Positions 32,337-44,725 of a DNA stretch of 64,000 bases are shown here, piece after piece. Position 1 is the first letter of the stretch; every line of letters starts with the position of its first letter. Location of the stretch: contig NZ_JACPYU010000016.1 of NCBI RefSeq assembly GCF_016195855.1, positions 186,001 to 250,000 of the forward strand. The letters are read 5' to 3'. This stretch comes from Aquabacterium sp. (lineage in GTDB: Bacteria; Pseudomonadota; Gammaproteobacteria; Burkholderiales; Burkholderiaceae_C). The notes below the pieces were generated by a model that had not been told where the DNA came from, did not search any database, and saw nothing but the letters and a program-made list of their open reading frames with translations. The position numbers and the translations under genes were made by a program.

Positions 32337-35072
32337 ATGGATAAAAAGCAGCAAAATCAATCACTTGCAAGCGGCGAGTTTTCCTCTCACACGCCCATGA
32401 TGCAGCAGTATCTGCGCATCAAGGCCGAACATCCCGACACCCTCGTGTTCTACCGCATGGGGGATTTCTACGAGCTCTTCTTTGACGATGCGCGCAAGGC
32501 CAACCGCCTGATCGACATCACCTTGACGGTGCGAGGCCAGTCTGCTGGCGAGCCCGTGGTGATGGCGGGGGTGCCCGTTCATGCGGTGGAAACCTATCTT
32601 GCCAAGCTGATCAGGCTGGGCGAGTCGGTGGCCATTGCCGAGCAGGTGGGCGAGGTGGGCCTCAACAAAGGGCCGGTGGAGCGCAAGGTGGTGCGCGTGG
32701 TCACGCCCGGCACGCTGACCGACACCGAGTTGCTCAACGAGCGCGCCGATGCGCTCTTGCTGGCCGTGGTCATGGACAAGCGCGGGCGCCATGCCGAGCA
32801 CGCCGTGCCTTGTGCGCTGGCCTGGCTGGGCTTGTCCAGCGGCAAGCTGGGCCTGACCGAATGCACCGAGCGCGATCTGGCCGGCTGGCTGGCGCGCCTG
32901 CAGCCTGCTGAAATCCTGTTTGACCGCGAACGCATCCCGCCCACGTTGCAGCCTTTGTTGACGCAAGGCGGCAAGAGCGTGGCCATGACCAGCCGCCCGA
33001 CCTGGCAGTTCGATTCGGGCCTGGGCCTGCGCAAGCTGTGCGAGCAGCTGCAGGTGAGTTCCTTGCAGGGCTACGGCGCGCAGGACCTGAGCCTGGCGCA
33101 CTCGGCGGCGGCCGCGCTGCTGAGCTTTGCCGAGCACACGCAGGGCAGGGCCTTGTCGCACGTGGCTTCGCTTGATGTGCCGCGCACCAGTGAACTGCTG
33201 GACCTGCCGCCCGCCACGCTGCGCAATCTGGAGTTGACCCAGACGCTGCGCGGCGAGGACGCCCCCACGCTCCTGTCCCTGCTGGACACCTGCCGCACCG
33301 GCATGGGCAGCCGCGCTTTGCGCCAATGGTTGACCCAGCCTTTGCGTGACCGCGCTACGGCCCGCGCCCGGCATGACGCCATCGCCTGCCTGTTGGCGCC
33401 ACCGGCCATGGACCAGGGCCACGAATCACTGCGTGAGGCCTTGCGCCAGATGAGTGACGTGGAGCGCATCACGGCGCGCGTGGCCCTGCGCCAGGTGCGC
33501 CCGCGCGAGCTGGCCGGCCTGCGCGACACCTTGCTGACCCTGCCCGCGTTGCGCCAGCGCGTGCCCGATGCGGCTCCCTTGCTGGCCCAGCTGCACACTG
33601 CCTTGCAGCCTGATGCGGCCATTGCCCAGCAACTGCAGGCCATGCTGATGGAGACGCCCGCGGTGCTGCTGCGCGATGGCGGCGTCATCGCCACGGGTTT
33701 CGATGCCGATCTGGACGAGTTGCGCGCCATCTCGCAAAACTGCGACGCCTTCCTGCTGGAGCTGGAGGCCCGCGAGCGTGCGCGCACCGGCATCAGCAAC
33801 CTGCGCGTGCAGTACAACAAGGTGCATGGCTTTTACATCGAGGTCACGCAGAGCCAGGCCGACAAGGTGCCGCTGGACTACCAGCGCCGCCAGACACTCA
33901 AGAACGCCGAGCGCTTCATCACGCCCGAGCTCAAGGCTTTTGAAGACAAGGCCTTGTCTGCGCAGGACCGCGCCCTGGCCCGCGAGAAGTTGCTGTTCGA
34001 TCAGCTGATCGACTTCCTGCAATCGCATATTGCGGTGCTGGGTGCCCTGGCGCGTGCCTTGTCCTCGCTGGACGCGCTGGCCGCTCTGGCCGAGCGTGCC
34101 GCCACATTGGGCTGGACGCGCCCTGATTTCAGCCCGCATCCCTGCATCGAGATCGAGAAGGGGCGCCACCCCGTGGTCGAGGCACGCCTGATGGAAACCA
34201 GCGGCGCGGCCTTCATCCCCAATGATTGCCGCTTCGACGCCAACCGCCGCATGATGATCGTCACCGGCCCGAACATGGGCGGTAAGTCGACCTTCATGCG
34301 CCAGGTCGCGCTGATCGTGCTGCTGGCCGCCATGGGTTCCTACGTGCCGGCTGCATCCTGCCGCCTGGGGCCCATCGACGCCATCCACACCCGCATCGGT
34401 GCCGCGGATGACCTGGCCAACGCCCAGTCCACCTTCATGCTGGAGATGACCGAGGCCGCGGCCATTGTGCACAGCGCCACCGAGCATTCTCTGGTGCTGA
34501 TGGACGAAATCGGGCGGGGCACCTCCACCTTTGATGGCCTGGCCCTGGCCGGCGCCATCGCCAGCCATTTGCACGACAAGAACAAGTCCTTCACGCTGTT
34601 TGCCACCCACTACTTCGAGCTGACCGCGTTGCCCGAGAAGCACCCCCGTGCGCTGAACGTGCACGTGGGCGTGGCCGAGTCGGGCGACGACATCATCTTC
34701 CTGCACGAGTTGCAGCACGGCCCCGCCAGCCGCAGCTACGGCGTGCAGGTGGCTCGCCTGGCCGGCATGCCGCACTCGCTGATCCGGCAGGCACGTGCCA
34801 CGCTGGAATCGCTAGAGGCGCAGCAGCGCCATGCCGATGACCAGATCGACTTGTTCGCTCAGGTAGGCGCGCCAGGTGGCATCGACCTGGACGAGCTGGC
34901 CGCCAATGCCATGGCCAAGGGTGGCGCAGTCCTTGCTGATGCTCAGGGCGAGACCCTGACGCCAGCCGAAGCACAGACATTGAGCTTGCTGGCCAGCATC
35001 GACCCGGATACCCTGACACCTCGTGAGGCGCTGGATGCGCTGTACAAACTCAAATCGGTGATCTCATCATGA
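32337..35072 (+). CDS. mutS: DNA mismatch repair protein MutS (N-terminus supplied by the island)
   Basis: The mismatch-binding ATPase, 911 residues. The mismatch wedge motif is GDFYELF (F44, E46); Walker A is GPNMGGKS (about 644-651); Walker B and signature lie in [16 protein letters not shown] (about 720-735). The C-terminal dimerisation region is present. Residues 1-17 ([17 protein letters not shown]) come from the integrated element; the ancestral N-terminus was MDFSA. The body and all catalytic parts are intact, so function is probably kept, under a new promoter and start region. The stop overlaps the next start as ATGA. Confidence 0.96.
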   Translation: MDKKQQNQSLASGEFSSHTPMMQQYLRIKAEHPDTLVFYRMGDFYELFFDDARKANRLIDITLTVRGQSAGEPVVMAGVPVHAVETYLAKLIRLGESVAIAEQVGEVGLNKGPVERKVVRVVTPGTLTDTELLNERADALLLAVVMDKRGRHAEHAVPCALAWLGLSSGKLGLTECTERDLAGWLARLQPAEILFDRERIPPTLQPLLTQGGKSVAMTSRPTWQFDSGLGLRKLCEQLQVSSLQGYGAQDLSLAHSAAAALLSFAEHTQGRALSHVASLDVPRTSELLDLPPATLRNLELTQTLRGEDAPTLLSLLDTCRTGMGSRALRQWLTQPLRDRATARARHDAIACLLAPPAMDQGHESLREALRQMSDVERITARVALRQVRPRELAGLRDTLLTLPALRQRVPDAAPLLAQLHTALQPDAAIAQQLQAMLMETPAVLLRDGGVIATGFDADLDELRAISQNCDAFLLELEARERARTGISNLRVQYNKVHGFYIEVTQSQADKVPLDYQRRQTLKNAERFITPELKAFEDKALSAQDRALAREKLLFDQLIDFLQSHIAVLGALARALSSLDALAALAERAATLGWTRPDFSPHPCIEIEKGRHPVVEARLMETSGAAFIPNDCRFDANRRMMIVTGPNMGGKSTFMRQVALIVLLAAMGSYVPAASCRLGPIDAIHTRIGAADDLANAQSTFMLEMTEAAAIVHSATEHSLVLMDEIGRGTSTFDGLALAGAIASHLHDKNKSFTLFATHYFELTALPEKHPRALNVHVGVAESGDDIIFLHELQHGPASRSYGVQVARLAGMPHSLIRQARATLESLEAQQRHADDQIDLFAQVGAPGGIDLDELAANAMAKGGAVLADAQGETLTPAEAQTLSLLASIDPDTLTPREALDALYKLKSVISS
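32388..32405 (+). repeat. attR core: 18-bp direct repeat, right copy
   Basis: CACACGCCCATGATGCAG inside mutS codons 18-23, identical to 25618-25635. Recombination between the two copies would give back [17 protein letters not shown] as the start of mutS. Confidence 0.88.
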
Positions 35073-35896
35073 CCTACTGCGTGGCCATGCGCCTCAATGC
35101 CGGGCTTGTCTTCCTGTCGGATTCGCGCACCAACGCGGGCATGGACCAGATCAGCACCTTCCGCAAGATGACGGTGTACGAGAAGACGGGTGAGCGCGTG
35201 CTGGTGTTGCTGTCGGCGGGCAACCTGGCCATCACCCAGGCTGTCAAGCAGCTGCTGGGCAGCGAAACGATAGAGGGCTCTGACGGCGAGCCTTGCACGA
35301 TCTGGACGGCCAAAAGCCTGTTCGACGTGGCACGCATTGTGGGCAGTGCGGTGCGCAAGGTGCATGCACGCGACGCCGAGGCGCTCAAGAAGCACGGCAT
35401 CGATTTCAACTGCAGCCTGATCATCGGCGGGCAGATCAAGGGCGAGACCATGCGCTTGTTCAATGTCTACGCCGCTGGCAACTTCGTCGAGGCGGGCATT
35501 GATGGTGTGTGCTACTTCCAGATCGGCGAGTCCAAATACGGCAAGCCCGTGATCGACCGCGTGGTCACACCGCTGACGCCCCTGCAGGAGGCCGCCAAAT
35601 GCGCCTTGATCTCGATGGACTCGACGCTCAAGTCCAACCTGTCGGTGGGCTTGCCGCTGGACCTGATGGTCTATGAAGGTGATTCGCTGGAAGTGGACAA
35701 GCTCATCAACATCGATGACACCAATACCTACTTCCGCATGATCCGCACCAGTTGGGGGCAGCGCCTGCGCCAGGTGTTCGACTCCATCCCCGACCCGACC
35801 TGGCATGGCGAGCAGCCTGATCTGGCCAGCAACGGCGTGCCGTCTCAGGCGCAGGCCATGAACCCGCTGAGCAAGATCACGGCGCCCAACGGCTGA
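35069..35896 (+). CDS. Proteasome-like protease Anbu
   Basis: A 275-residue Ntn-hydrolase of the Anbu (ancestral beta subunit) family, related to HslV and proteasome beta subunits. The N-terminus [24 protein letters not shown] places Thr2 as the expected nucleophile after Met removal, and STFRKM and the [13 protein letters not shown] segment are typical. Anbu genes usually sit with ATP-grasp, alpha-E and transglutaminase-like genes; here the neighbour is mutS, whose stop overlaps this start by 4 bases. The physiological substrate is unknown. Confidence 0.88.
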   Translation: MTYCVAMRLNAGLVFLSDSRTNAGMDQISTFRKMTVYEKTGERVLVLLSAGNLAITQAVKQLLGSETIEGSDGEPCTIWTAKSLFDVARIVGSAVRKVHARDAEALKKHGIDFNCSLIIGGQIKGETMRLFNVYAAGNFVEAGIDGVCYFQIGESKYGKPVIDRVVTPLTPLQEAAKCALISMDSTLKSNLSVGLPLDLMVYEGDSLEVDKLINIDDTNTYFRMIRTSWGQRLRQVFDSIPDPTWHGEQPDLASNGVPSQAQAMNPLSKITAPNG

Positions 35897-35932
35897 GGCG
35901 CCTGACCTGCTTGCTGGCCAGCCTGCTCGGCC

Positions 35933-37165
35933 TCAACCCCAGGCTTGCGCAATGCGTTCGTTGGTCGGGTGGCGATCCAGCCACCAGACCACGAAGAGGC
36001 AGCCCGCCACAGCCAGCCCGGTGGCCAGCAGGAAGGTGGGGCCGTAGCCCAGCCTGTCACCCAGCACGCCGCCCGTCAGGCTGCCCAGGCTGCTGACGGC
36101 CACGACCACGCTGGCCAGCAGGGTGTAGTCGGTGCCCGCATGATCCGGGTCGCAGGCGTCCATCATCAAGGTGAACAACACGACCGTGGCCATGGTGCCC
36201 ACGATGCCTTCCAGCACCGTGGCCGCCCATAGCAGCTCGACACCGCCAAGCCCGAACGCCACGGCCACGTACAGGCCGAAGCCCGCTGCCTGCGACAGGC
36301 CTGCGAACAGCGTGGCTTTGCGGCGCCCCATCTTGTAGGTCAGCCAGCCGCCGATGCTGGCGCCCAGCAGGCTGGTGCCGGAGCCGACAGCACCCTTCAT
36401 CACCGCGATCGTGCTTTTGCTCACCCCGTGGTCCAGCAGGAAGGGGGGCAGCAGCGAGTTCAGGATCTGGTCGCCAAAGCGGAAGCAGAAGATCAGGCCG
36501 AAGAAGGTGAGCATGCCGGGCGCCAAAGCCCGATGCAGCCAGCCGAGCACCAGCGCCATGCCTGCAGGGCGCTGAGGCGCATCCACCCGCCGTGCTGGCT
36601 CCTTGAGCGGCAGCACAGGCAGGATGGTGAGGCCCAGCAAGGCGGCCATGCACAAGAACATCACCTGCCAGCCCGTCTGCGCAAAGAGCCACAGCAGCAG
36701 GCCGCCACCCAGGATCATGCCCAGGCGGTAGGCGCCGACCTGAATCGCGTTGGCCAGGCCGCGTTCCTTGGTGCCCAGCAGCCGCACGGCCAGGCCGTCG
36801 GTGACGATGTCCTGCGAGGCGGCAATCAGGTTGATCAGGAAGACGGCGGCAAACAGCACGATGCTGCCGGTCTGCATTGGCAGCTGGGACAAGGCCAGCG
36901 CCATCAGGCAGGCGCTGCACTGAAAGAACATCAGCCAGCCCCGGCGCGAGCCGTGGTGATCCAGCGCGGGTGCCCACAGGAACTTGATGCCCCAAGGCAG
37001 CGCAAGGAACTGCAGGAAGCCAATGGCTGTCAGCGACCAGCCGGCATCACGCATCAGCACCGGCAGCGCCAGTGTGAAGAAGCCGAAGGGGATGCCTTGT
37101 GCCGTGTACAGGCCACTCAGCAGGGCAATGCGTTGCGCCTGGCTGTTCTGGGCTGGCCCACTCAT
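35933..37165 (-). CDS. MFS transporter, AmpG-like
   Basis: A 410-residue polytopic protein with about 12 helices. It begins MSGPAQNSQAQRIALLSGLYTAQGIPFGFFTLALPVLMRD and carries PWGIKFLWAPALDHHGSRRGW, the loop 2-3 pattern of the AmpG/acetyl-CoA-transporter branch of the major facilitator superfamily. AmpG imports muropeptides, but the branch is broad and the substrate here is not certain. The start overlaps the stop of the upstream acyltransferase by 4 bases, so it belongs to the desaturase operon, which argues for a lipid-related or unrelated cargo rather than wall recycling. Confidence 0.83.
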   Translation of the reverse strand: MSGPAQNSQAQRIALLSGLYTAQGIPFGFFTLALPVLMRDAGWSLTAIGFLQFLALPWGIKFLWAPALDHHGSRRGWLMFFQCSACLMALALSQLPMQTGSIVLFAAVFLINLIAASQDIVTDGLAVRLLGTKERGLANAIQVGAYRLGMILGGGLLLWLFAQTGWQVMFLCMAALLGLTILPVLPLKEPARRVDAPQRPAGMALVLGWLHRALAPGMLTFFGLIFCFRFGDQILNSLLPPFLLDHGVSKSTIAVMKGAVGSGTSLLGASIGGWLTYKMGRRKATLFAGLSQAAGFGLYVAVAFGLGGVELLWAATVLEGIVGTMATVVLFTLMMDACDPDHAGTDYTLLASVVVAVSSLGSLTGGVLGDRLGYGPTFLLATGLAVAGCLFVVWWLDRHPTNERIAQAWG

Positions 37166-37932
37166 GCCTTGTGGGACGTGGTGCCTGCTTCGCGATCCAG
37201 CTCGTCGATGCAGGCCTTCATCTGCGCATGGCACTTGGCCATCAAGGCGGGCATGTCATCCAGCGTCAGGCCGGCTGTGGGGATGGGGGCCAGGGCGCGC
37301 ATCGCGACCGTGCTGCTGCGCCAACGATTGAGGCTCATGCCGCGCACATAGTTGTTGGCGCACAGCGGGATGATGGGCACCCCGGCATTGATGGCCATCT
37401 GGAAGGCACCCTTCTTGAATGGCGCCAGCCCCTTGCCGTGACCACGGGTGCCTTCGGCAAACACCCAGATGGTCATGTCCTTGTGCTGCAGGGTGTCCGT
37501 GGTGGTCAACATGGCCTTCTTGGCCTGGATGGCATTGCCGCGGTCGATCAGCACGTTGCCAGCCAGCCAGTAGAGCTGCCCGAAGAACGGGATCCATTTC
37601 AGGCTGGTCTTGCCCAGTGTGACCGTGCGGTGCGGCACGGCGTGCCCGAACACGAACAGGTCGTAGTTGGACAGGTGGTTGGCCACGATCACCGCGGGGC
37701 GCTGGTGTTTGAGCACGCCGTCGAGCTCAAGGCGCATGCGCAGGCCCAGGATGTACTGGGCCGGTACCGCATAGAAGCGGGCCGCGATGCGGCTGTTGTC
37801 GGGGTTGAAAGGGCGGCAGATGCTGACCAGCAGACCCAGCAGGCTGGCCAGTACGAAGTGCACGCATAACAACAGCATGCGCAAGGGCAGAAGCATGACT
37901 AAACCTTGAAGTGCGTCAATCGGCGCCCGCAA
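37162..37932 (-). CDS. 1-acyl-sn-glycerol-3-phosphate acyltransferase (PlsC-like)
   Basis: A 256-residue lysophosphatidate acyltransferase. The N-terminal hydrophobic segment is MLLPLRMLLLCVHFVLASLLGLL. The catalytic motif appears as VANHLSNYD (Hx4D form) near residue 85, with the substrate motif FAEGTRGHGKGLAPFKKGAF near 158-177 and VPIIPLC. Start is at 37932, or 37896 if the first 12 residues are not translated. It lies 6 bases after the ferredoxin-reductase gene in a four-gene operon with the desaturase, consistent with membrane-lipid remodelling. Confidence 0.88.
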   Translation of the reverse strand: MRAPIDALQGLVMLLPLRMLLLCVHFVLASLLGLLVSICRPFNPDNSRIAARFYAVPAQYILGLRMRLELDGVLKHQRPAVIVANHLSNYDLFVFGHAVPHRTVTLGKTSLKWIPFFGQLYWLAGNVLIDRGNAIQAKKAMLTTTDTLQHKDMTIWVFAEGTRGHGKGLAPFKKGAFQMAINAGVPIIPLCANNYVRGMSLNRWRSSTVAMRALAPIPTAGLTLDDMPALMAKCHAQMKACIDELDREAGTTSHKA

Positions 37933-37938
37933 GCGCCA

Positions 37939-39051
37939 TCAGGCGTCGAGCACCAATTTGTTCGACGCGGGGAAAGCGGTGCAAAGATACACCGCATTGC
38001 CCAACATATTGCCGACGACGTCACCTTCTCGAAGAATCAACTTGCAAGTGCCACACATGCCTTGTCTGCAACCGGTCTCGACGGGCACGCCGTGCCGCTC
38101 TGCGATCTGCATCAGGCTCAAGCCCTGATCGGCCTCCGTCAGCTGCACGCGGCGGTCCAGGTGGCGGAAGTAGATCTCGGCTTGCGCGGCCTTGAAGTCC
38201 GCCGGCGTCAGCGGTTTGATTTCATGGGCCACGAAGCGCTCGCTGTCGAGCTTGCCCAGGTCGTAGCCCATTTCCTTGAGGATGTTGACGACCTTGTCCA
38301 TGAAGCCTTGCGGGCCGCACAGGTAGATATCGCGCTCGCGGAAGTCCGGGAACAGGGCTTCGATGTTGCTGACGTCCAGCGTGGGCGCGAACTGCCCCGA
38401 GGCCTTGTCTTGCGCGCTGGGGCGGCTGAGTGCCTCGACCAGCGACAGGCCTTCGCTGCGCCAGCGTTGCAAGGTGTCCTTGAAGATCACGTCTTGCGCG
38501 GCACCGAACTGGGCGTACATGGCCATGTCCGGGCGGATGTGGTAGCCCAGCAAGGACTTGAGCATCGAGTAGCATGGCGTGATGCCTGCGCCGGCACAGA
38601 TGAACAGGATCTTCGACTGCTGGCGATAGCAGAAGTGGCCTTGTGGCTGGCCGATGCTGAGCACCATGCCGGGCTTGAGCTCGGTGTGCACCCAGTTCGA
38701 GAGCTTGCCGCCCTTCACGCGTTTGACGGTGATGGTGAAGCAGTCGTCCTCCATCGGCGACAGACTGTAGTAGCGGCTCACCGCCTCGCCATTGACCTTG
38801 GCGTTCAGTGCGATGTACTGGCCGGGCTCCATGCCTTTCCACAACTGGTTGGGCATCAGGGTGATGGTCTTGACGTCCGGGGCCTCGTCCTTGATGCCCA
38901 CCACAATGGCCTGCAGATCGTAGGTCCAGATGAAGTCGTTCCAGCGACGGTTGAAGTCCGTCATGGTGTTGCTGGCGACATAGTCCAGCCAGTCGCGGCC
39001 AATGTGCTTGAGGGCCCAGCGGTTCAGGCGGGACAGCATCGCCTCAAGCAT
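37939..39051 (-). CDS. Ferredoxin reductase with C-terminal 2Fe-2S domain (desaturase electron donor)
   Basis: A 370-residue electron-transfer protein with an FAD-binding domain (SRYYSLSP at about residue 91), an NAD(P)-binding domain (ILFICAGAGITPCYSMLK and YLCGPQGFM) and a plant-type ferredoxin domain whose ligands are seen in ETGCRQGMCGTCK plus a distal Cys in YLCTAFP. The gene overlaps the fatty-acid desaturase stop by 8 bases. The pair matches the DesA3 desaturase / Rv3230c-type reductase arrangement of mycobacteria, so it most likely feeds electrons to the desaturase. Confidence 0.9.
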   Translation of the reverse strand: MLEAMLSRLNRWALKHIGRDWLDYVASNTMTDFNRRWNDFIWTYDLQAIVVGIKDEAPDVKTITLMPNQLWKGMEPGQYIALNAKVNGEAVSRYYSLSPMEDDCFTITVKRVKGGKLSNWVHTELKPGMVLSIGQPQGHFCYRQQSKILFICAGAGITPCYSMLKSLLGYHIRPDMAMYAQFGAAQDVIFKDTLQRWRSEGLSLVEALSRPSAQDKASGQFAPTLDVSNIEALFPDFRERDIYLCGPQGFMDKVVNILKEMGYDLGKLDSERFVAHEIKPLTPADFKAAQAEIYFRHLDRRVQLTEADQGLSLMQIAERHGVPVETGCRQGMCGTCKLILREGDVVGNMLGNAVYLCTAFPASNKLVLDA

Positions 39052-40213
39052 GGCCGGTTCCTGCGGGGTGCTGCTGCGTCTGCGCGGCGGGTGGGAAGGA
39101 GTGCTTCCACATCACCGACACGTAGTTTCGGATGGCACGGCCCCAGGTCGGGTTGCACTTGTAGTCGACACCGTACTTGGCGCACACGGCTTTGACTTCC
39201 TTGGCCATGTCCGGGTAGTGGTGCGAGGGGATGTCCGGGAACAGGTGGTGCTCGATCTGGTAGTTCAGGTGGCCCCACAGGATGCTCATGCGGCGGCTGC
39301 CCTTGAAGTTCACCGACGACTCCAGTTGCGACAGGTACCAGTGGCCCTTGTGCTTGAGCGCGTCGGCAGATTGAAGCGGCTCGGTGAAGTGCGTGGCCTG
39401 GATCGTCATGCTGATCCAGTAGTTGTTGATGGCATCGGCCAGCATGTTGCCCAGCAGCACCTTCAGCCCCGAAAAGCCGGTCGCGGCAGCCAGCAGGGGG
39501 AACACGATGTATTCCTTGGTCAGCACGCGCCAGATCGAGCGGCTGTTGCGCTTGTTGAGTTGCTCGTCGCTTTGGCCGGCGGTGTCCACGGGGGCGTAAC
39601 CCTTGTTGCCCTCCGGGAAGGCGCGCTCGCGGAACTTCTGGCCAAAGCCCAGGTTCTGCGAGTTGAACTGGTAGAGCATGGTCGGGTAGGCCGCCAGCAG
39701 GTACATGGGCACCTGAAAGAGGTGCCGCTTGTTCCAGGGCGTCAGGTCATTGGTGCGCAAGATGCCGTGGTTGAGGTCCGGGTCCATCTCGAACACATTG
39801 GTGTGCACGTGGTGCAGGCCGTTGTGCTCGCGGCGCCAGCCTTCTTCGTCCACGGGCGCCTTCCACTTGAAGTTGTGCGCGTGGAACTGCGGGATCTCGG
39901 GAAAGTAGTCATACTGCCCGTGCAGCACGTTGTGCCCGATCTCGATTGACTCGATGTTGCGGTGCAGCCAGGTGAAGAACACCCCCAGCGAGAAGGTGAT
40001 CGGCTCTGGGCTGACCCACAACAAACCGCGGCCAATGGCTTCGAAAATGCGAGAATTGCGCCGAAGTCCCTTGATATAGGCAACATCCTTGGGGCCAAGC
40101 TTCGCGCGATAGCGTTGCTTGATGTCGTCGATTTCCTTCTCGATCTGGTCAAACAGGGCGGGATCGACGTTGAGGAGCGCCGAGGGGCGTCCCGTGAAGA
40201 TGTTGTGGGTCAT
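39044..40213 (-). CDS. Membrane fatty-acid desaturase
   Basis: A 389-residue di-iron desaturase. The three His boxes are visible: GHNVLHGQYDY, EHNGLHHVHTN (with HH) and NYQIEHHLFPD (QxxHH). Two hydrophobic pairs lie between them. It introduces a double bond into a fatty-acyl chain; position and carrier are not known. The ATG at 40213 is preferred to an upstream in-frame start at 40348. It heads an operon with its reductase, an acyltransferase and an MFS protein, and is divergent from pyrG. Confidence 0.9.
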   Translation of the reverse strand: MTHNIFTGRPSALLNVDPALFDQIEKEIDDIKQRYRAKLGPKDVAYIKGLRRNSRIFEAIGRGLLWVSPEPITFSLGVFFTWLHRNIESIEIGHNVLHGQYDYFPEIPQFHAHNFKWKAPVDEEGWRREHNGLHHVHTNVFEMDPDLNHGILRTNDLTPWNKRHLFQVPMYLLAAYPTMLYQFNSQNLGFGQKFRERAFPEGNKGYAPVDTAGQSDEQLNKRNSRSIWRVLTKEYIVFPLLAAATGFSGLKVLLGNMLADAINNYWISMTIQATHFTEPLQSADALKHKGHWYLSQLESSVNFKGSRRMSILWGHLNYQIEHHLFPDIPSHHYPDMAKEVKAVCAKYGVDYKCNPTWGRAIRNYVSVMWKHSFPPAAQTQQHPAGTGHA

Positions 40214-40326
40214 GAAGGCCGGGTCCGGTGTGATGGCGGCGCGGTGCGCAAACTGCCTGGGCGCAAAAGCCGCGCAGTATAGAAGACTGCTATGGGTTAA
40301 CCGGGCCCCAGTATCGAGGGGCTTGA

Positions 40327-42075
<1,749 letters not shown>

Positions 42076-42086
42076 AGGACCTCACC

Positions 42087-42941
42087 ATGAAGCTCTGCGG
42101 ATTTGACGTCGGCCTGAACCATCCCTTCTTCCTGATCGCCGGCCCCTGTGTCGTCGAATCCGAGCAGTTGCAGATGGACACGGCAGGTACGCTCAAGGAG
42201 ATCACCTCTGCCTTGGGCATCCCCTTCATCTTCAAGTCCAGCTACGACAAGGCCAACCGCTCCAGCGGCACCTCCTTCCGTGGCCCGGGCATGGAAAAGG
42301 GCCTGGAGATCCTGGCCAAGGTCAAGCGTGAGCTGAACGTGCCCATCCTCACCGATGTGCACACCGAAGCCGAGATCCCCGTGGTGGCCTCGGTGGTGGA
42401 CGTGCTGCAGACGCCGGCCTTCCTGTGCCGCCAGACCGACTTCATCCATGCTGTTGCCCAGTGCGGCAAGCCGGTGAACATCAAGAAGGGCCAGTTTCTG
42501 GCGCCTGGTGACATGAAGAACGTGATCGACAAGGCCCGTGCCGCTGCGCGCGAAAAGGGCCTGAACGACGACAACTTCATGGCCTGCGAGCGTGGCGTGA
42601 GCTTCGGCTACAACAACCTCGTGTCCGACATGCGCTCGCTGGCCATCATGCGTGAGACCAATGCACCTGTCGTGTTCGACGCCACCCACTCGGTGCAACT
42701 GCCGGGCGGGCAGGGCACGTCTTCGGGCGGCCAGCGCGAGTTCGTGCCCGTGCTGTCGCGTGCGGCCGTGGCCGTGGGCATCTCGGGCCTGTTCATGGAG
42801 ACCCACCCGGATCCCTCCAAGGCCATGTCCGACGGTCCCAACGCCGTGCCGCTCAAGCACATGAAGGCCTTGCTCGAAACCCTGGTCGAGCTCGATCGCA
42901 TCACCAAGAAAAACGGCTTCCTGGAGTCGAACTTCTCCTGA
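42087..42941 (+). CDS. kdsA: 3-deoxy-8-phosphooctulonate synthase (KDO-8-P synthase)
   Basis: Condenses arabinose-5-phosphate with phosphoenolpyruvate to form KDO-8-phosphate for lipopolysaccharide. The 284-residue TIM-barrel protein shows [12 protein letters not shown] near the start, [43 protein letters not shown] and [12 protein letters not shown]. The Cys of GPCVV and the FDATHSVQ segment are typical of the metal-binding residues region. Start at 42087 follows pyrG by 11 bases; the frame opening at 42000 lies inside pyrG and is rejected. Confidence 0.96.
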   Translation: MKLCGFDVGLNHPFFLIAGPCVVESEQLQMDTAGTLKEITSALGIPFIFKSSYDKANRSSGTSFRGPGMEKGLEILAKVKRELNVPILTDVHTEAEIPVVASVVDVLQTPAFLCRQTDFIHAVAQCGKPVNIKKGQFLAPGDMKNVIDKARAAAREKGLNDDNFMACERGVSFGYNNLVSDMRSLAIMRETNAPVVFDATHSVQLPGGQGTSSGGQREFVPVLSRAAVAVGISGLFMETHPDPSKAMSDGPNAVPLKHMKALLETLVELDRITKKNGFLESNFS

Positions 42942-44318
<1,377 letters not shown>

Positions 44319-44346
44319 TCCCCATTCAGGGTTAGCAAGCCGCAAG

Positions 44347-44380
44347 ACGGGGCCTGAGCCAGACTCAAGGCCCCGTTTTT
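44347..44380 (+). terminator. Rho-independent terminator after eno
   Basis: ACGGGGCCT (44347-44355) pairs perfectly with AGGCCCCGT (44368-44376) over 9 bp and is followed by a T run. It separates eno from ftsB. Confidence 0.85.
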
Positions 44381-44408
44381 CATTCGGCCTCTCGTGGATA
44401 ATGTGAGC

Positions 44409-44723
44409 ATGCGTTTCGCCGCCATCATCCTCCTGGCACTACTTGCAGTGGTTCAGGCCGAACTCTGGTTCGGCAAAGGTGGTGTGCCGCGCGTGATGGC
44501 CTTGCGTGCGCAGGTGCAAACCCAGCAGCGCGCCAATGCAGAGGCCCAGGCCCGCAACGAGCAGTTGTCTGCCGAAGTGCGCGACCTGCAGGAAGGCCTG
44601 GAGATGGTCGAGGAAAAAGCCCGCACCGAGCTGGGCATGGTCAAGCCCGACGAAATCTACGTCCAGCTGACCACCAAGCTGCCTCAGGTCACGCCCGCCC
44701 CCTCGGCGCCATCGGCGCCTTGA
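44409..44723 (+). CDS. ftsB: Cell-division protein FtsB
   Basis: A small bitopic division protein, 104 residues, that bridges FtsQ and FtsL in the divisome. It has the expected short cytoplasmic N-terminus, a membrane helix (FAAIILLALLAVVQAELWFG), a coiled coil of about residues 28-75 (ALRAQVQTQQRANAEAQARNE onwards) and the EKARTELGMVKPDEIYVQL end. The ATG at 44409 is preferred to a GTG at 44394. A Pro/Ala/Ser tail closes it. Its stop overlaps an alternative TTG start of the next gene. Confidence 0.9.
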   Translation: MRFAAIILLALLAVVQAELWFGKGGVPRVMALRAQVQTQQRANAEAQARNEQLSAEVRDLQEGLEMVEEKARTELGMVKPDEIYVQLTTKLPQVTPAPSAPSAP

Positions 44724-44725
44724 AC

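Larger units (their letters stand above)
25618..32405. mobile_element. Integrated genomic island in the 5' end of mutS
   Basis: An 18-bp direct repeat bounds about 6.8 kb of foreign DNA between suhB and the body of mutS. Next to the right end is a P4-type tyrosine integrase reading away from mutS, followed by an AlpA-like gene, an IS1182-type fragment, a large NACHT-like NTPase gene and a recombinase relic. The element replaces the first 17 codons of mutS with its own, keeping the frame open. Base composition near the right end (32290-32370) is visibly more AT-rich than the flanks. The boundaries are read directly from sequence; mobility today is inference. Confidence 0.85.
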
